Source: [Zimmermannella] faecalis ATCC 13722
GTDB taxonomy: Bacteria > Actinomycetota > Actinomycetes > Actinomycetales > Microbacteriaceae
Reading direction: 5' to 3'
NCBI RefSeq assembly: GCF_000381765.1
Contig: NZ_KB907084.1
Coordinates: 34,647-98,646 of the forward strand
DNA: 64,000 nt
Both the position numbers and the translations under genes were made by a program. The notes beneath the pieces were generated by a model. That model did no database searches, was not told the DNA's origin, and saw only the letters and a list, made by a program, of their open reading frames with translations. Below, in pieces: positions 25,182 through 35,100 of the stretch. The number at the start of each line of letters is the position of its first letter. The stretch's first letter is position 1.

Positions 25182-26129
25182 TCAACGGATGCGCTGCCCG
25201 AGCCGCGCGCCCGGGGCCGGGCCCGACGCCCGCACCGCCGTGTCGCCGCGCGCCGTGAACGCGGCCGCGAGCGCATCCGCCGACGCCGCATCCGCGGTAA
25301 GGAACGCGAGGGTCGGCCCCGATCCCGCGACGATGCCGACGAGCGCGCCCTTGGCCTCCCCAAATTCGAGCGCCGCGGCGAGGTCGCCCCGCGACCGCAG
25401 CGCCGGGGCCTGCAGGTCGTTCGTCATCGCGTCGGCGAGCGCGGCGGGGTCGCCGGCGCGCAGCGCGAGGAGCGCCGCCTGCGGCACGACGGGGATTGCG
25501 CTGGTCGTGAGGTGCGGCGCGTGGCGCTCGCGATGCGCGTCGAGCGCGCGATACACGGCCGGCGTCGGCATCCCCTCGTCGCTGATACGGAGCACCCACT
25601 CGAACGAGCCGCCGGCGAGCGCGGGCGTGAGTTCCGTGCCCCGGCCCGTGCCGACGGCGACGCCACCGAGCAGCGCAAACGGCACGTCGGCGCCGAGCCG
25701 TGCGCCGAGGTCGGCGAGATCTTCGCGGGTGAGGTTCGTCTGCCAGAGCGCGTCGAGCGCGAGCAGTGTGGCCGCGGCGTCGGCCGAGGCTCCGCCCATC
25801 CCACCGCCGACCGGAACGCGCTTGCGGATCGTGATCGCAGCCCTGGGTTCGAGACCCGCGAACTCGGCGAGGAGCTTCGCCGCCCGCGCCGCCGAGTTGC
25901 GGTCATCGGTCGCGACGGTGTCGGTCGCGACCGACGACGCGCCAACCCGGATCCGCCCCACCCGGATATGCAGGGTGTCGGCCGCGCGCACCTCGACCTC
26001 GTCAAGCAGGTCGAGCGCCATGCACAGGGTTGCGAGCGCGTGACTGCCGTCGTTCGCGGCCTCCCCGACCCCGAGCGTGAGATTGACCTTCCCGGGGGCG
26101 GTCGCGATCACTCGGCGGGGATCGGTCAT
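25182..26129 (-). CDS. ispE: 4-diphosphocytidyl-2-C-methyl-D-erythritol kinase
   Basis: A GHMP-superfamily kinase of 315 residues with the N-terminal substrate motif APGKVNLTLGV and the ATP-binding loop PVGGGMGGASADAA (residues 106-119). A third motif GSGPTLAFL follows near residue 270. It phosphorylates the 2-hydroxyl of CDP-methylerythritol in the MEP pathway of isoprenoid synthesis. It follows rsmA by 25 bp in the tatD-rsmA-ispE order that is conserved in actinobacteria. Confidence 0.95.
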   Translation of the reverse strand: MTDPRRVIATAPGKVNLTLGVGEAANDGSHALATLCMALDLLDEVEVRAADTLHIRVGRIRVGASSVATDTVATDDRNSAARAAKLLAEFAGLEPRAAITIRKRVPVGGGMGGASADAAATLLALDALWQTNLTREDLADLGARLGADVPFALLGGVAVGTGRGTELTPALAGGSFEWVLRISDEGMPTPAVYRALDAHRERHAPHLTTSAIPVVPQAALLALRAGDPAALADAMTNDLQAPALRSRGDLAAALEFGEAKGALVGIVAGSGPTLAFLTADAASADALAAAFTARGDTAVRASGPAPGARLGQRIR

Positions 26130-26154
26130 GGCGACAGCCTACGAGAGGGCGAGC

Positions 26155-26994
26155 CTAGACGCTCGCGAGGCGAAGGTAGTCGGCGGCCGAGAGCTCCTCG
26201 CCGCGCGCCGTCGGCGCGAGCCCCGCGCGCTCGAGTGCGGCCGAGGCGTCCTGCGATGATCCGCCGAACGCGGGCGCGAGCGCCTGGCGGAGCATCTTGC
26301 GGCGCTGCCCGAACGCGGCGTCGACGAGCTCGAACAGGCGTCGCCGCAGCGATTCGTCGCCGAGGGGCTCGGGGTGCGCGCGGTACTCGATGAGGATCGA
26401 GTCGACGTTCGGCACGGGCCAGAACACCTTGCGGCCGACGAGGCCCGCCGTGCGCCACTCGCCGTACCAGGCGGCCTTGACGCTCGGGGCCCCGTAGACC
26501 TTCGAGCCGGGGCCAGCGGCGATGCGCTCCCCCACCTCGCGCTGCACCATGAGCACCCCGCGGCGCAGCGACGGCACGCGCTCGAGCAGGTGCAGCAGCA
26601 CGGGCACCGAGACGTTGTAGGGAAGATTCGCGACGAGCGCGATCGGTTCGCCCGCGACCGACTCGACGCGCAGCGCATCCGATTCGACCACCTCGAGCTC
26701 GGCCCCCGGGGCGAGCTCGGCGACCGTGCGTGGCAGCTGCTCGGCGAGCCGCGGGTCGATCTCGATCGCGGTCACGCGCGCACCGGCCTCGAGGAGCGCG
26801 AGGGTGAGCGAGCCGAGGCCAGGCCCGACTTCGACGACGTGCTCCCCCGCCTCCACGCCCGCGGTCGCGACAATGCGGCGCACGGTGCCGTGGTCATGCA
26901 CGAAGTTCTGGCCGAGTTTCTTGGTCGGCTGCAGGTCGAGTCGCTCGGCGAGCTCCCGAATCTGGGCGGGGCCGAGGAGCCTCACGTCAACCAC
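26155..26994 (-). CDS. rsmA: 16S rRNA dimethyladenosine transferase (KsgA)
   Basis: A 279-residue SAM-dependent RNA methyltransferase with SAM motif [12 protein letters not shown] (about residues 53-64), an acidic loop AIEIDPRL and the catalytic NLPY at 123-126. It dimethylates two adjacent adenines near the 3' end of 16S rRNA late in small-subunit assembly. The GTG start at 26994 overlaps the end of tatD by 8 nt, so the genes are coupled. Confidence 0.95.
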   Translation of the reverse strand: MVDVRLLGPAQIRELAERLDLQPTKKLGQNFVHDHGTVRRIVATAGVEAGEHVVEVGPGLGSLTLALLEAGARVTAIEIDPRLAEQLPRTVAELAPGAELEVVESDALRVESVAGEPIALVANLPYNVSVPVLLHLLERVPSLRRGVLMVQREVGERIAAGPGSKVYGAPSVKAAWYGEWRTAGLVGRKVFWPVPNVDSILIEYRAHPEPLGDESLRRRLFELVDAAFGQRRKMLRQALAPAFGGSSQDASAALERAGLAPTARGEELSAADYLRLASV

Positions 26995-27934
26995 GACGAG
27001 CCTCGAGCCAGGCCTCGCGCTCGTCCGTGCCGAACGGCCCGTAGAGGCCGAGCGTGTTCTCGCTCACCTGCGCCGCGAACTCGTCGGCGTCGACGCCGAG
27101 TTCGTCGGCCATGAACCGCAGCGTGACGGGAATCAGGTAGGGCGCGTTCGGGCGCCCGCGCAGCGGCACGGGCGTGAGGAACGGCGCGTCGGTCTCGACA
27201 AGCACGAGCTCGCGTGGGAGGACCGCGAGCGCGTCGCGCAGCTGCTGCGCGTTCTTGAAGGTCACGTTTCCGGCGAACGAGCAGAACCAGCCCTCGTCGG
27301 CCGCGATGCGTGCGAGCTCCGTGTCGCCCGAGAAGCAGTGGAACACCGTGCCCTCGGGCGCGCCGACTCGACGCAGCGTCGCGACGACATCGTCGTGCGC
27401 GTCGCGGTCGTGAATCTGCATCGGAAGTCGGAAGCGCTTCGCGATCTCGATGTGCGCCTCGAACGACTCGAGCTGCGCCCGCAGCGCGGTCTCGCCCTCG
27501 GTGCGGAAGTAGTCGAGCCCCGTCTCACCGACTGCGGCGACCCGGGGGTCGGCCGCGAGCCGCGCGATCTCGTTGAGCCCCGCATCCAGCTCACCGGCCG
27601 CCGCGTAGTTCGGCGCCTCGTTCGGGTGAATCGCGACCGCCGCGAGCAGCCGCTCGTGCGCGTTCGCCGCGGCGACCTGCCACCGGCTCGAGGGCACGTC
27701 GCCGCCGACCGTAATCGCCCCCGCGACCCCGGCCCGCGCCGCGAGCTCGAGGTGCTCGTCGAGCTCGAGCCCGACCTCGCCGTCTTCGATCTCGAGGTGC
27801 GTGTGGTTGTCATAGCAGGCGACGCCGAGTGGCTCGGGCACCTCGGGGTACCGCAGGTCGCGGCGCTGGCCGTGCTCGGCCGTCGCGTCGCGCTTGCGCG
27901 GGTGCTGCGAGGGGGTCGAGGTCGAGGCTGCCAT
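26987..27934 (-). CDS. TatD-family metal-dependent hydrolase
   Basis: A 315-residue TIM-barrel hydrolase. Metal ligands are visible: HxH at residues 44-46 (YDNHTHLE), Glu in [10 protein letters not shown], His in FHCFSGD and Asp in [11 protein letters not shown]. TatD enzymes act as DNases or RNases in DNA repair and RNA quality control. The ATG at 27934 is chosen because the conserved domain starts about 40 residues later and the metG stop lies just upstream. It sits between metG and rsmA, the usual position for the gene. Confidence 0.93.
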   Translation of the reverse strand: MAASTSTPSQHPRKRDATAEHGQRRDLRYPEVPEPLGVACYDNHTHLEIEDGEVGLELDEHLELAARAGVAGAITVGGDVPSSRWQVAAANAHERLLAAVAIHPNEAPNYAAAGELDAGLNEIARLAADPRVAAVGETGLDYFRTEGETALRAQLESFEAHIEIAKRFRLPMQIHDRDAHDDVVATLRRVGAPEGTVFHCFSGDTELARIAADEGWFCSFAGNVTFKNAQQLRDALAVLPRELVLVETDAPFLTPVPLRGRPNAPYLIPVTLRFMADELGVDADEFAAQVSENTLGLYGPFGTDEREAWLEARRG

Positions 27935-27939
27935 GCGGG

Positions 27940-29499
27940 CTAGTCGGCCTGGTCGATGCGCGGGAACAGCGCCGCGAGCTCGCCCACACGCCCCGAGGAC
28001 TGCCACGCGAGCGCGTCGGCGGGCCGCACGTCGGCGAGCGCGCCGGTGCCGCCGATCGCCGCCCAGAGCTTCTCGGCCGCGACGGGGATGATCGGGTTGA
28101 GCAGCACCGCGAGGGCGCCAAGGCCCCGAATCGCGGTCGCGAGCACGCTGCCAAGGCGGCCGCGCAGCGACTCGTCCTTCGCGAGCTGCCAGGGCGCCTG
28201 GTCGGTGATGTACTGGTTGAGGGCGTCGACGAGCTTCCAGATCTCGGCGATCGACTGGTCGATCGCGAAGCGGTCGACCGCCGCCTCGGCGCCCGCGATG
28301 ACGCCCTCGGCGATCGCGAGGAGCGCCCGGTCGTCGGTGTGGTCGACGAGCTCGGTGGGGATCTCGCCGTCGAAGTACTTCTTCACCATCGCGACGACGC
28401 GCGACGCGAGGTTGCCGAGGCCGTTCGCGAGCTCCGAGTTGTAGCGCGCGTGGAGGTCTTCCCACGAGAACGAGCCGTCTTGGCCGAGGTGGATCGCGCG
28501 CATGAAGTAGTAGCGGAACGCATCGGCGCCGAAGGTGTCGGTGATCTCACGCGGCTCGATGCCCGTGAGCTTCGACTTCGACATCTTCTCGCCGCCGACG
28601 AGCAGCCAGCCGGTCGCGAACACGCGCTGGGGCGGCTCGATGCCGGCCGCCATGAGCATGGCCGGCCAGATCACGGCGTGGAAGCGAATGATGTCCTTGC
28701 CGACGATGTGGTTCGCGGGCCAGCGGCGCTCGAAGGTGCCGTCGTCGTCGCCATAGCCGATCGCCGTGATGTAGTTGAGCAGCGCATCCACCCACACGTA
28801 GACGATGTGCGCGTCGTCCCACGGCACCCGCACGCCCCAGTCGAAGCTCGTGCGCGAGATCGAGAGGTCGTGAAGGCCGCTTCGCACGAAGCTCATGACC
28901 TCGTTGCGGGCCGACTGCGGCTGCACGAAGTCGGGGTTCGCCTCGTAATAGTCGAGCAGGCGCTGCTGGAAATCGCTGAGCTTGAAGAAGTAGTTGCGCT
29001 CGCTGAGCAGTTCGAGGGGCTTCGAGTGGATCATGCAGACCTTCTCGCCCTCGTACTGCCCCTCGCCGTCGACGATCTCGTTCTCGGGCTTGAACTCCTC
29101 GCACCCAACGCAGTAGAGCGCCTCGAACTCGTCTTCGTAGATGTAGCCCGACTCGTTGAGGTGCGTGAGAAACTTCTGCACGCGCGTCTCGTGACGCTCC
29201 TCGGTGGTGCGAATGAAGTCGTCGTTCGAGAGGTTGAGCGTCTCGAGCATGGGCTTCCACGCGCCGTCGACGAGCTTGTCGGCCCACTCGCGCGGCGTCA
29301 TGTCGTTCGCGACGGCGGAGCGCATGATCTTTTGCCCGTGCTCGTCGGTGCCGGTGAGGAACCAGGTGTCGTCGCCGCGCTGACGGTGCCAGCGGGCCAG
29401 TACGTCGGCCGCGACCTCGGCGTACGCGTGCCCGATGTGCGGCACGTCATTCACGTAGAAGATGGGCGTGGTGACGTAGAACGATTCGCCAGAAGACAT
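27940..29499 (-). CDS. metG: Methionyl-tRNA synthetase
   Basis: A 519-residue class I aminoacyl-tRNA synthetase. The HIGH signature is at residues 21-24, KMSKS at about 305-309, and a single zinc-knuckle-like CVGC near 130. The C-terminal tRNA-binding appendix found in some bacterial enzymes is absent, which is usual for the actinobacterial form. It charges tRNA-Met for both initiation and elongation. ATG 29499 is supported by the start of the conserved FYVTTPIFYVND. It is followed after 5 bp by tatD and lies 10 bp downstream of rsmI, so a rsmI-metG-tatD-rsmA-ispE transcript is likely. Confidence 0.96.
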   Translation of the reverse strand: MSSGESFYVTTPIFYVNDVPHIGHAYAEVAADVLARWHRQRGDDTWFLTGTDEHGQKIMRSAVANDMTPREWADKLVDGAWKPMLETLNLSNDDFIRTTEERHETRVQKFLTHLNESGYIYEDEFEALYCVGCEEFKPENEIVDGEGQYEGEKVCMIHSKPLELLSERNYFFKLSDFQQRLLDYYEANPDFVQPQSARNEVMSFVRSGLHDLSISRTSFDWGVRVPWDDAHIVYVWVDALLNYITAIGYGDDDGTFERRWPANHIVGKDIIRFHAVIWPAMLMAAGIEPPQRVFATGWLLVGGEKMSKSKLTGIEPREITDTFGADAFRYYFMRAIHLGQDGSFSWEDLHARYNSELANGLGNLASRVVAMVKKYFDGEIPTELVDHTDDRALLAIAEGVIAGAEAAVDRFAIDQSIAEIWKLVDALNQYITDQAPWQLAKDESLRGRLGSVLATAIRGLGALAVLLNPIIPVAAEKLWAAIGGTGALADVRPADALAWQSSGRVGELAALFPRIDQAD

Positions 29500-29509
29500 A
29501 GGCGCCAGT

Positions 29510-30358
29510 TTAGTGGGTCGCGGGGCTGTCGGAGTCACGCGGCGAGATGTGCTGGGCGAGCGCGGCGTCGTAGAGCTCCCGCTTGCGCAGCCCCGTGCGC
29601 TCCGCGACCTGCGCCGCCGCATCTTTTAGGCGCATCCCGCCGTCGGCGAGGGCCCGCACCTCGTCGGCCGCCCCCGCGAGGTCGACAACCTTCGGGGCCG
29701 CGCCCTCGAGGACGATGACGATCTCGCCGCGAACTCCTCCTTCGGCCCAGGCCGCGACCTCGGCACACGTGCCGCGCACGACCTCCTCGTGGAGCTTCGT
29801 GAGCTCGCGACACACCGCGACGCGACGCTCTGGCCACGCGGCCGCAAAGTCGGCGAGGGTCGCCGCGAGCCGGTGCGGCGACTCGTAGTGCACCGTCGTG
29901 CGGGCCTCGTCGGTGAGCGCCGCGACGAGCCGGGCACGATCCGACTGTTTGCGCGGCACGAACCCCTCGAACGCGAACCGGTCGGTCGGCAGGCCCGCGA
30001 CCGCGAGGGCCGTGATGACCGCCGACGGCCCCGGCACGCTCGTCACGTCAACGCCCGCCTCGGCGCACGCCCGCACGACGCGGTACCCGGGGTCGGAGAT
30101 CGCCGGCATGCCCGCGTCTGACACGAGCACGACCGTCTGCGACTCGGCGAGGCGCGCGAGCTCGACCGCCGCATCCTGCTCGTTGTGTTCGTGCACCGCG
30201 ATGAGCCGCGGCCGCGCGTCGATCTCGAGGAGCTGCAGCAGGCGGCCCGTCGTGCGCGTGTCTTCGCACGCGACGACGTCGGCGGTGCGCAGCGTCTCGA
30301 GCAGCCGCGCCGACGCGTCGCCGAGATTGCCGATCGGGGTTCCCGCGAGGATGAGCAT
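29510..30358 (-). CDS. rsmI: 16S rRNA (cytidine-1402 2'-O)-methyltransferase
   Basis: A 282-residue tetrapyrrole-methylase-fold enzyme with the characteristic LAGTPIGNLGD at the N-terminus, ACEDTRTTG, LVSDAGMPAISDPGYRVV, and VPGPSAVITALAVAGLP. It 2'-O-methylates C1402 in the decoding centre of 16S rRNA. It is packed between pmt (3 bp) and metG (10 bp). Confidence 0.95.
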   Translation of the reverse strand: MLILAGTPIGNLGDASARLLETLRTADVVACEDTRTTGRLLQLLEIDARPRLIAVHEHNEQDAAVELARLAESQTVVLVSDAGMPAISDPGYRVVRACAEAGVDVTSVPGPSAVITALAVAGLPTDRFAFEGFVPRKQSDRARLVAALTDEARTTVHYESPHRLAATLADFAAAWPERRVAVCRELTKLHEEVVRGTCAEVAAWAEGGVRGEIVIVLEGAAPKVVDLAGAADEVRALADGGMRLKDAAAQVAERTGLRKRELYDAALAQHISPRDSDSPATH

Positions 30359-30361
30359 GGC

Positions 30362-32095
30362 CTAGTACCAGCCCGGCAGCCAGTGGGTGAGGTTGAAGTA
30401 CCAGTCGGGAATCTGCAGGCCGGTCCATACCGGGTAGAAGAAAATCGACACGAGGATCGCGAGCACGAAGAATCCCGTGACGAGGTTCACCGCGAGCGTT
30501 CGCTGCTTGCGCGGATCGTCGGCGTCGCCCGCCACCGTCTGCAGCGCGAGCGCGGCCGCGAGGAACATGAACGGCAGCCAGACGATGACGTAGAAGTGGT
30601 ACACCGACGTGCGGCCAGTGAGCAGCCACGGCAGATACCCAGCGGCGTACGAGACGAGGATCGCGACGTACGGCCAGCGCGGCTTCACGAACAGCATCAT
30701 GATGAGGAACACGATCGCGATCGTGCCGAGCCAGTAGAGCAGCGGGTTCGAGAGCGAGGTGACCGCCTCGACGCACTGATTCGCGTGGCAGCTCGGGTCG
30801 TCGGCCGGGTCGATGTACGTGTACTGGAACGCGGTGGGGCGCAGCAGGAACGGCCATTCGTAGGGTGCCGAGTTGTATGAGTGCCCCGCCGCGAGCCGGG
30901 AGTGGAACTCGTAGACCTGCTGCTGGTAGTCGACGAAGTGGGAGAACGAGAGCCGCAGCCAGTCGAAGAGCGACCCGTCGCGCCAGGTCGCCGTGGACTC
31001 GTCGAAGAAGCGGCCGTCTTGCCACACGCCCGACTCGACAATGCCGTTGTAGCCGCGGCCCGTGAGGAACCAGCCGCCGTAGCTCACGACGTACGTGACG
31101 AGCGTGAGCGGAATCGCGAGGAGGAACGACGCGGGGCCCTGCTTCAGCACGGCGGCCGAGAGCCACAGCGTGATGCCCTCACGCTTGCGTGCGTACGCGT
31201 CGAGCCCGATCGAGAGCACGCAGAACAGCGCGAGGTAGTAGAGGCCCGACCACTTCACGCTCGTCGCGAGCGCGAGCGAGAACGCCATCGCGACGAACCA
31301 CGGCCGACGCCAGAGCACGGGGCCCCAGTCGGGCCCGGTCGGCCGGCTCTTCGGCGGGTGGATCGTCGTGCGCCACCGGCTCGGCGTGCTCGTGAGCGGC
31401 ACCGAGGGATCGATCGCGTGTTCGCGCCGACGCCAGTCAGCCACCCAGGCCGAGAGCTTGCGGTTCTGGTCGTCGCGGTCGTAGAGCAGGAACAGGAACC
31501 CGAGCAGCACGAAGAACATCACGAAGATGTCGAGGATGCCCGTGCGGCTCATCGCGATCGCGTGGCCGTCGATCGCGAGCATCCCGGCCGCGATCGCGCC
31601 GAGCGCGATCGAGCCGAAGAGCTTCTTGCCGACGAAGTAGAGGAGCGGCACCGCGGCCGCGCCGAACAGCGCCACGCCGAAGCGCCAGGCCCACACGTGC
31701 TCGGCCCCGAACAGGTGCATGAAGATGCCGATGAGGTACTTGCCGAGGGGCGGATGCACGACGTACTCGGCCTGGTCGAGGTAGGCGCCCTGCTGGCCCG
31801 AGGCCCAGAGCTCATCCTTATTCTCGGGCCACTCCGACTCGTAGCCGTTGTTCGTGATCGTCCACCCGTCGGGCACGTAGTAGATCTCGTCGAACACGAT
31901 GCGGTCGGGCTGCCCGAGGCGCACGAAGCGCACGAGCACCGCGACGAGCGTCACGAGCCCGAGGATGGTCCACTCGGTTCGCCGCCGGAGCTCGGGGGTC
32001 GCGGTCCACCGCTGCCAGAGGTCGTCGGCCCAAGACCCGGTGGGCTTCGCCGAACTGCTGGCGCCGTCGAGTCGAGCAGTCGTCGGGGCAGTCAC
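30362..32095 (-). CDS. pmt: Protein O-mannosyltransferase (Pmt, GT39)
   Basis: A 577-residue polytopic membrane enzyme. The N-terminal VRLGQPDRIVFDEIYYVPDG holds the catalytic Asp-Glu pair of the GT39/PMT family, followed by about ten membrane segments and a C-terminal hydrophobic block. It transfers mannose from polyprenyl-phosphate-mannose to Ser/Thr of exported proteins as they leave the Sec channel. The gene beside rsmI and divergent from a helicase is the usual actinobacterial context. A GTG start at 32095 is used; the 87-bp gap to hrpA must hold both promoters. Confidence 0.93.
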   Translation of the reverse strand: MTAPTTARLDGASSSAKPTGSWADDLWQRWTATPELRRRTEWTILGLVTLVAVLVRFVRLGQPDRIVFDEIYYVPDGWTITNNGYESEWPENKDELWASGQQGAYLDQAEYVVHPPLGKYLIGIFMHLFGAEHVWAWRFGVALFGAAAVPLLYFVGKKLFGSIALGAIAAGMLAIDGHAIAMSRTGILDIFVMFFVLLGFLFLLYDRDDQNRKLSAWVADWRRREHAIDPSVPLTSTPSRWRTTIHPPKSRPTGPDWGPVLWRRPWFVAMAFSLALATSVKWSGLYYLALFCVLSIGLDAYARKREGITLWLSAAVLKQGPASFLLAIPLTLVTYVVSYGGWFLTGRGYNGIVESGVWQDGRFFDESTATWRDGSLFDWLRLSFSHFVDYQQQVYEFHSRLAAGHSYNSAPYEWPFLLRPTAFQYTYIDPADDPSCHANQCVEAVTSLSNPLLYWLGTIAIVFLIMMLFVKPRWPYVAILVSYAAGYLPWLLTGRTSVYHFYVIVWLPFMFLAAALALQTVAGDADDPRKQRTLAVNLVTGFFVLAILVSIFFYPVWTGLQIPDWYFNLTHWLPGWY

Positions 32096-32182
32096 CCTGA
32101 CATCGTAGGGGATGCGTCATGCGCGCCCATTGGTGTTGGCTGGCCGCGGCGCCGCTCGCGCGCGAACTAGACTTGGCCGCCG

Positions 32183-35100
32183 ATGGTCGCCATGCATTTC
32201 CCACCCGAGCTCCCTGTGTCGCAGCGACGCGAGGAGATCGCGGCCGCCATCCGCGACCACCAGGTCGTCATCGTCGCGGGCGAGACCGGCTCGGGCAAGA
32301 CGACGCAGCTGCCGAAGATCTGCCTCGAGCTCGGCCGCGAGGCGATCGGCCACACGCAGCCGCGACGCATCGCGGCTCGCACGATCGCCGAACGCATCGC
32401 CGAGGAGCTCGGCTCCGAGGTCGGCGACCTCGTCGGCTACCAGGTGCGGTTCACCGATGCCTCGAGCGAGTCGACCCGCATCAAGCTCATGACCGACGGC
32501 ATCCTGCTCGGCGAGCTGCGGCGCGACCGGCTGCTGCGGCGCTACGACACGATCATCATCGACGAGGCGCACGAGCGCTCGCTCAACATCGACTTCCTGC
32601 TCGGGTACCTCAAGCGACTGCTTCCCGAGCGCCCCGACCTCAAGGTGATCATCACCTCGGCGACGATCGACCCCGAGTCGTTCTCGAAGCACTTCGACGA
32701 CGCTCCGGTGATCGAGGTGTCGGGCCGAACGTATCCCGTCGAGGTGCGCTACCGGCCCCTCGTCGGCGAGGCGGACCTCGACGCCGACGGCGATGCCGAC
32801 GACGCGGAGTCGGTCGCCGACGACCGCGACCTCGGCGAGGGCATCGTCGCCGCGCTGCGCGAGCTCGCCGCCGAGCGCCCCGGCGACGTGCTCGTGTTCC
32901 TCCCCGGCGAGCGCGAGATTCGCGAGGCCGAGGAGTCGATCCGCGCATCCCTCAGCAGCCGCGAGCTCGACGCGACCGAGATCCTCCCCCTCTACGGGCG
33001 CCTCAGCGCCCACGATCAGCACCGCGTATTCGAGCCGAGTGGGCGCCCGGACACGCGCCGCCGCGTCGTGCTCGCGACGAACGTCGCCGAGACCTCGCTC
33101 ACGGTGCCGGGCATCGCCTACGTCATCGATGCCGGCCTCGCGCGCATCTCGCGCTACTCGGTGCGCGCGAAGGTGCAGCGGCTGCCGATCGAGGCGATCT
33201 CGCAGGCGTCGGCGAACCAGCGCTCGGGGCGCTCCGGCCGCACGCGCGACGGCATCGCGATTCGGCTCTACTCTGAGGACGACTTCGAGCGGCGGCCCGA
33301 ATTCACCGACCCCGAGATTCTGCGCACGAACCTCGCGAGCGTGCTGCTGCAGATGCTCGAGCTCGGACTCGGCGCGATTGAAGACTTCCCGTTCCTCACC
33401 CCGCCCGACCCGCGCGGCGTGCGCGACGGCGTCGACCTGCTGCGCGAACTCGGCGCAATTCGTTCGGGCCGGGGCGGTGTGCCGCAGCTCACGAAGATCG
33501 GCCGACAGCTCGCCACCCTGCCGATCGAACCGCGCTTCGCGCGCATGGTGATCGAGGCGAAGCACCTCGACGTCGCCCGCGACGTGCTCATCATCGTCGC
33601 GGGCCTCACGGTGCAGGACATCCGCGAACGCCCGCTCGAGCGTCGCGCGCAGGCCGACCAGCTGCACGCCCGCTTCCGCGACCCGACGAGCGACTTCATG
33701 TCGCTGCTGCGCCTGTGGCACTACCTCGAAGAACAGCAGCGCGAGCTCGGCTCGTCAGCGTTCCGTCGCCTCTGCAAGGCGGAGTTCCTCAACTACGTGC
33801 GGCTGCGCGAGTGGCAAGACCTGTTTCGGCAGCTGCGCGAGCTCGCAAAGCCGCTCGGGCTGCGCATCCGGAGGCCGGATGCGGGGGCCGAGCCGGGCGC
33901 GAACGCCGACGCCGTGCACCGCGCACTGCTCGCCGGACTGCTCAGCCACATCGGTGTCTACGACCGGCAGCGGCGCGACTACCGTGGGGCACGCAACACG
34001 CGCTTTCGGGTATTCCCGGGGTCGGGGCTCAAGGGTTCGAACCCCGAGGCCGTGATGGCGGCCGAGCTCGTCGAGACCTCGCAGCTGTTCGCCCGCACGG
34101 TCGCGAAGATCCAGCCCGAATGGGCCGAGGCGCTCGCGGGCGACCTCGCGAAGCGGCAGCATTCTGAGCCGCACTGGGAACGCAAGCAGGGGCAGGCGGT
34201 CGCGCTCGAGACCGTGACGCTCTACGGCGTGCCGATCGTGACCGGGCGCCGCGTCGGGTTCGCGAAAATCGACCCCGCCTGGAGCCGCGACCTCTTTATT
34301 CGGCACGCGCTCGTCGAGGGCGACTGGACCGGCCGCTACCGCTTCGTACGCCGCAACCAGCAGCTGCTGCGCGAAATCGGCGAGATCGAGGAGCGCACCC
34401 GCACCCGCTCGCGCCACGACGACACCGAGGTGCAGTTCGACTTCTTCGACGAGCGGCTCCCCGCCGAGGTGGTCTCGCAGCCGACGTTCGACAAGTGGTG
34501 GCGGGCCGAAGAGGAGCGCTCGCCGAAGCTGCTCGACCTGCGCCGCGCCGACCTGCTCGACGACGAGGCCGCGGGCGAGGATGCCGACGCGTATCCCCGC
34601 ACCTGGCGGCAGGGCGAGCAGCAGCTGCGGCTGCGCTACAAGTTCGACCCGCAGGCGCCCGACGACGGCGTAACGGCCGTCGTGCCGGTGCAGCTGCTCG
34701 CGATGCTCACGCCCGACGGGTTCGACTGGCAGGTGCCGGGGCTCCGGGCCGAGCTCGTGACGGCGCTGCTGCGCACCCTGCCGAAGGCGACGCGCCGCAA
34801 CTTCGTGCCCGCCGCCGACTGGGCGGCGAAGCTGCTCGCCGAGGTCGGCGAGGTGCGGCCCGACCGTGGCGACGACGTCGCGGGGCCGCTCACCGAGGTA
34901 CTGCACGGGCACCTGCAGCGGCTCGGGGGCATCCGCTTCGACGCCAGCGAGTTCGAGCCCGAGCGCGTGCCCGCCCACCTGCGGATGCGCTTCCTCGTGC
35001 TCGACGATCGCGGCCGCGAGCTCGGCGAGGGGTCGAACCTCATCGCGCTGCAGCAGCGGCTCAAGCGCGAGACCGAGGCGGCGCTCGTGCGCGCGAGCGC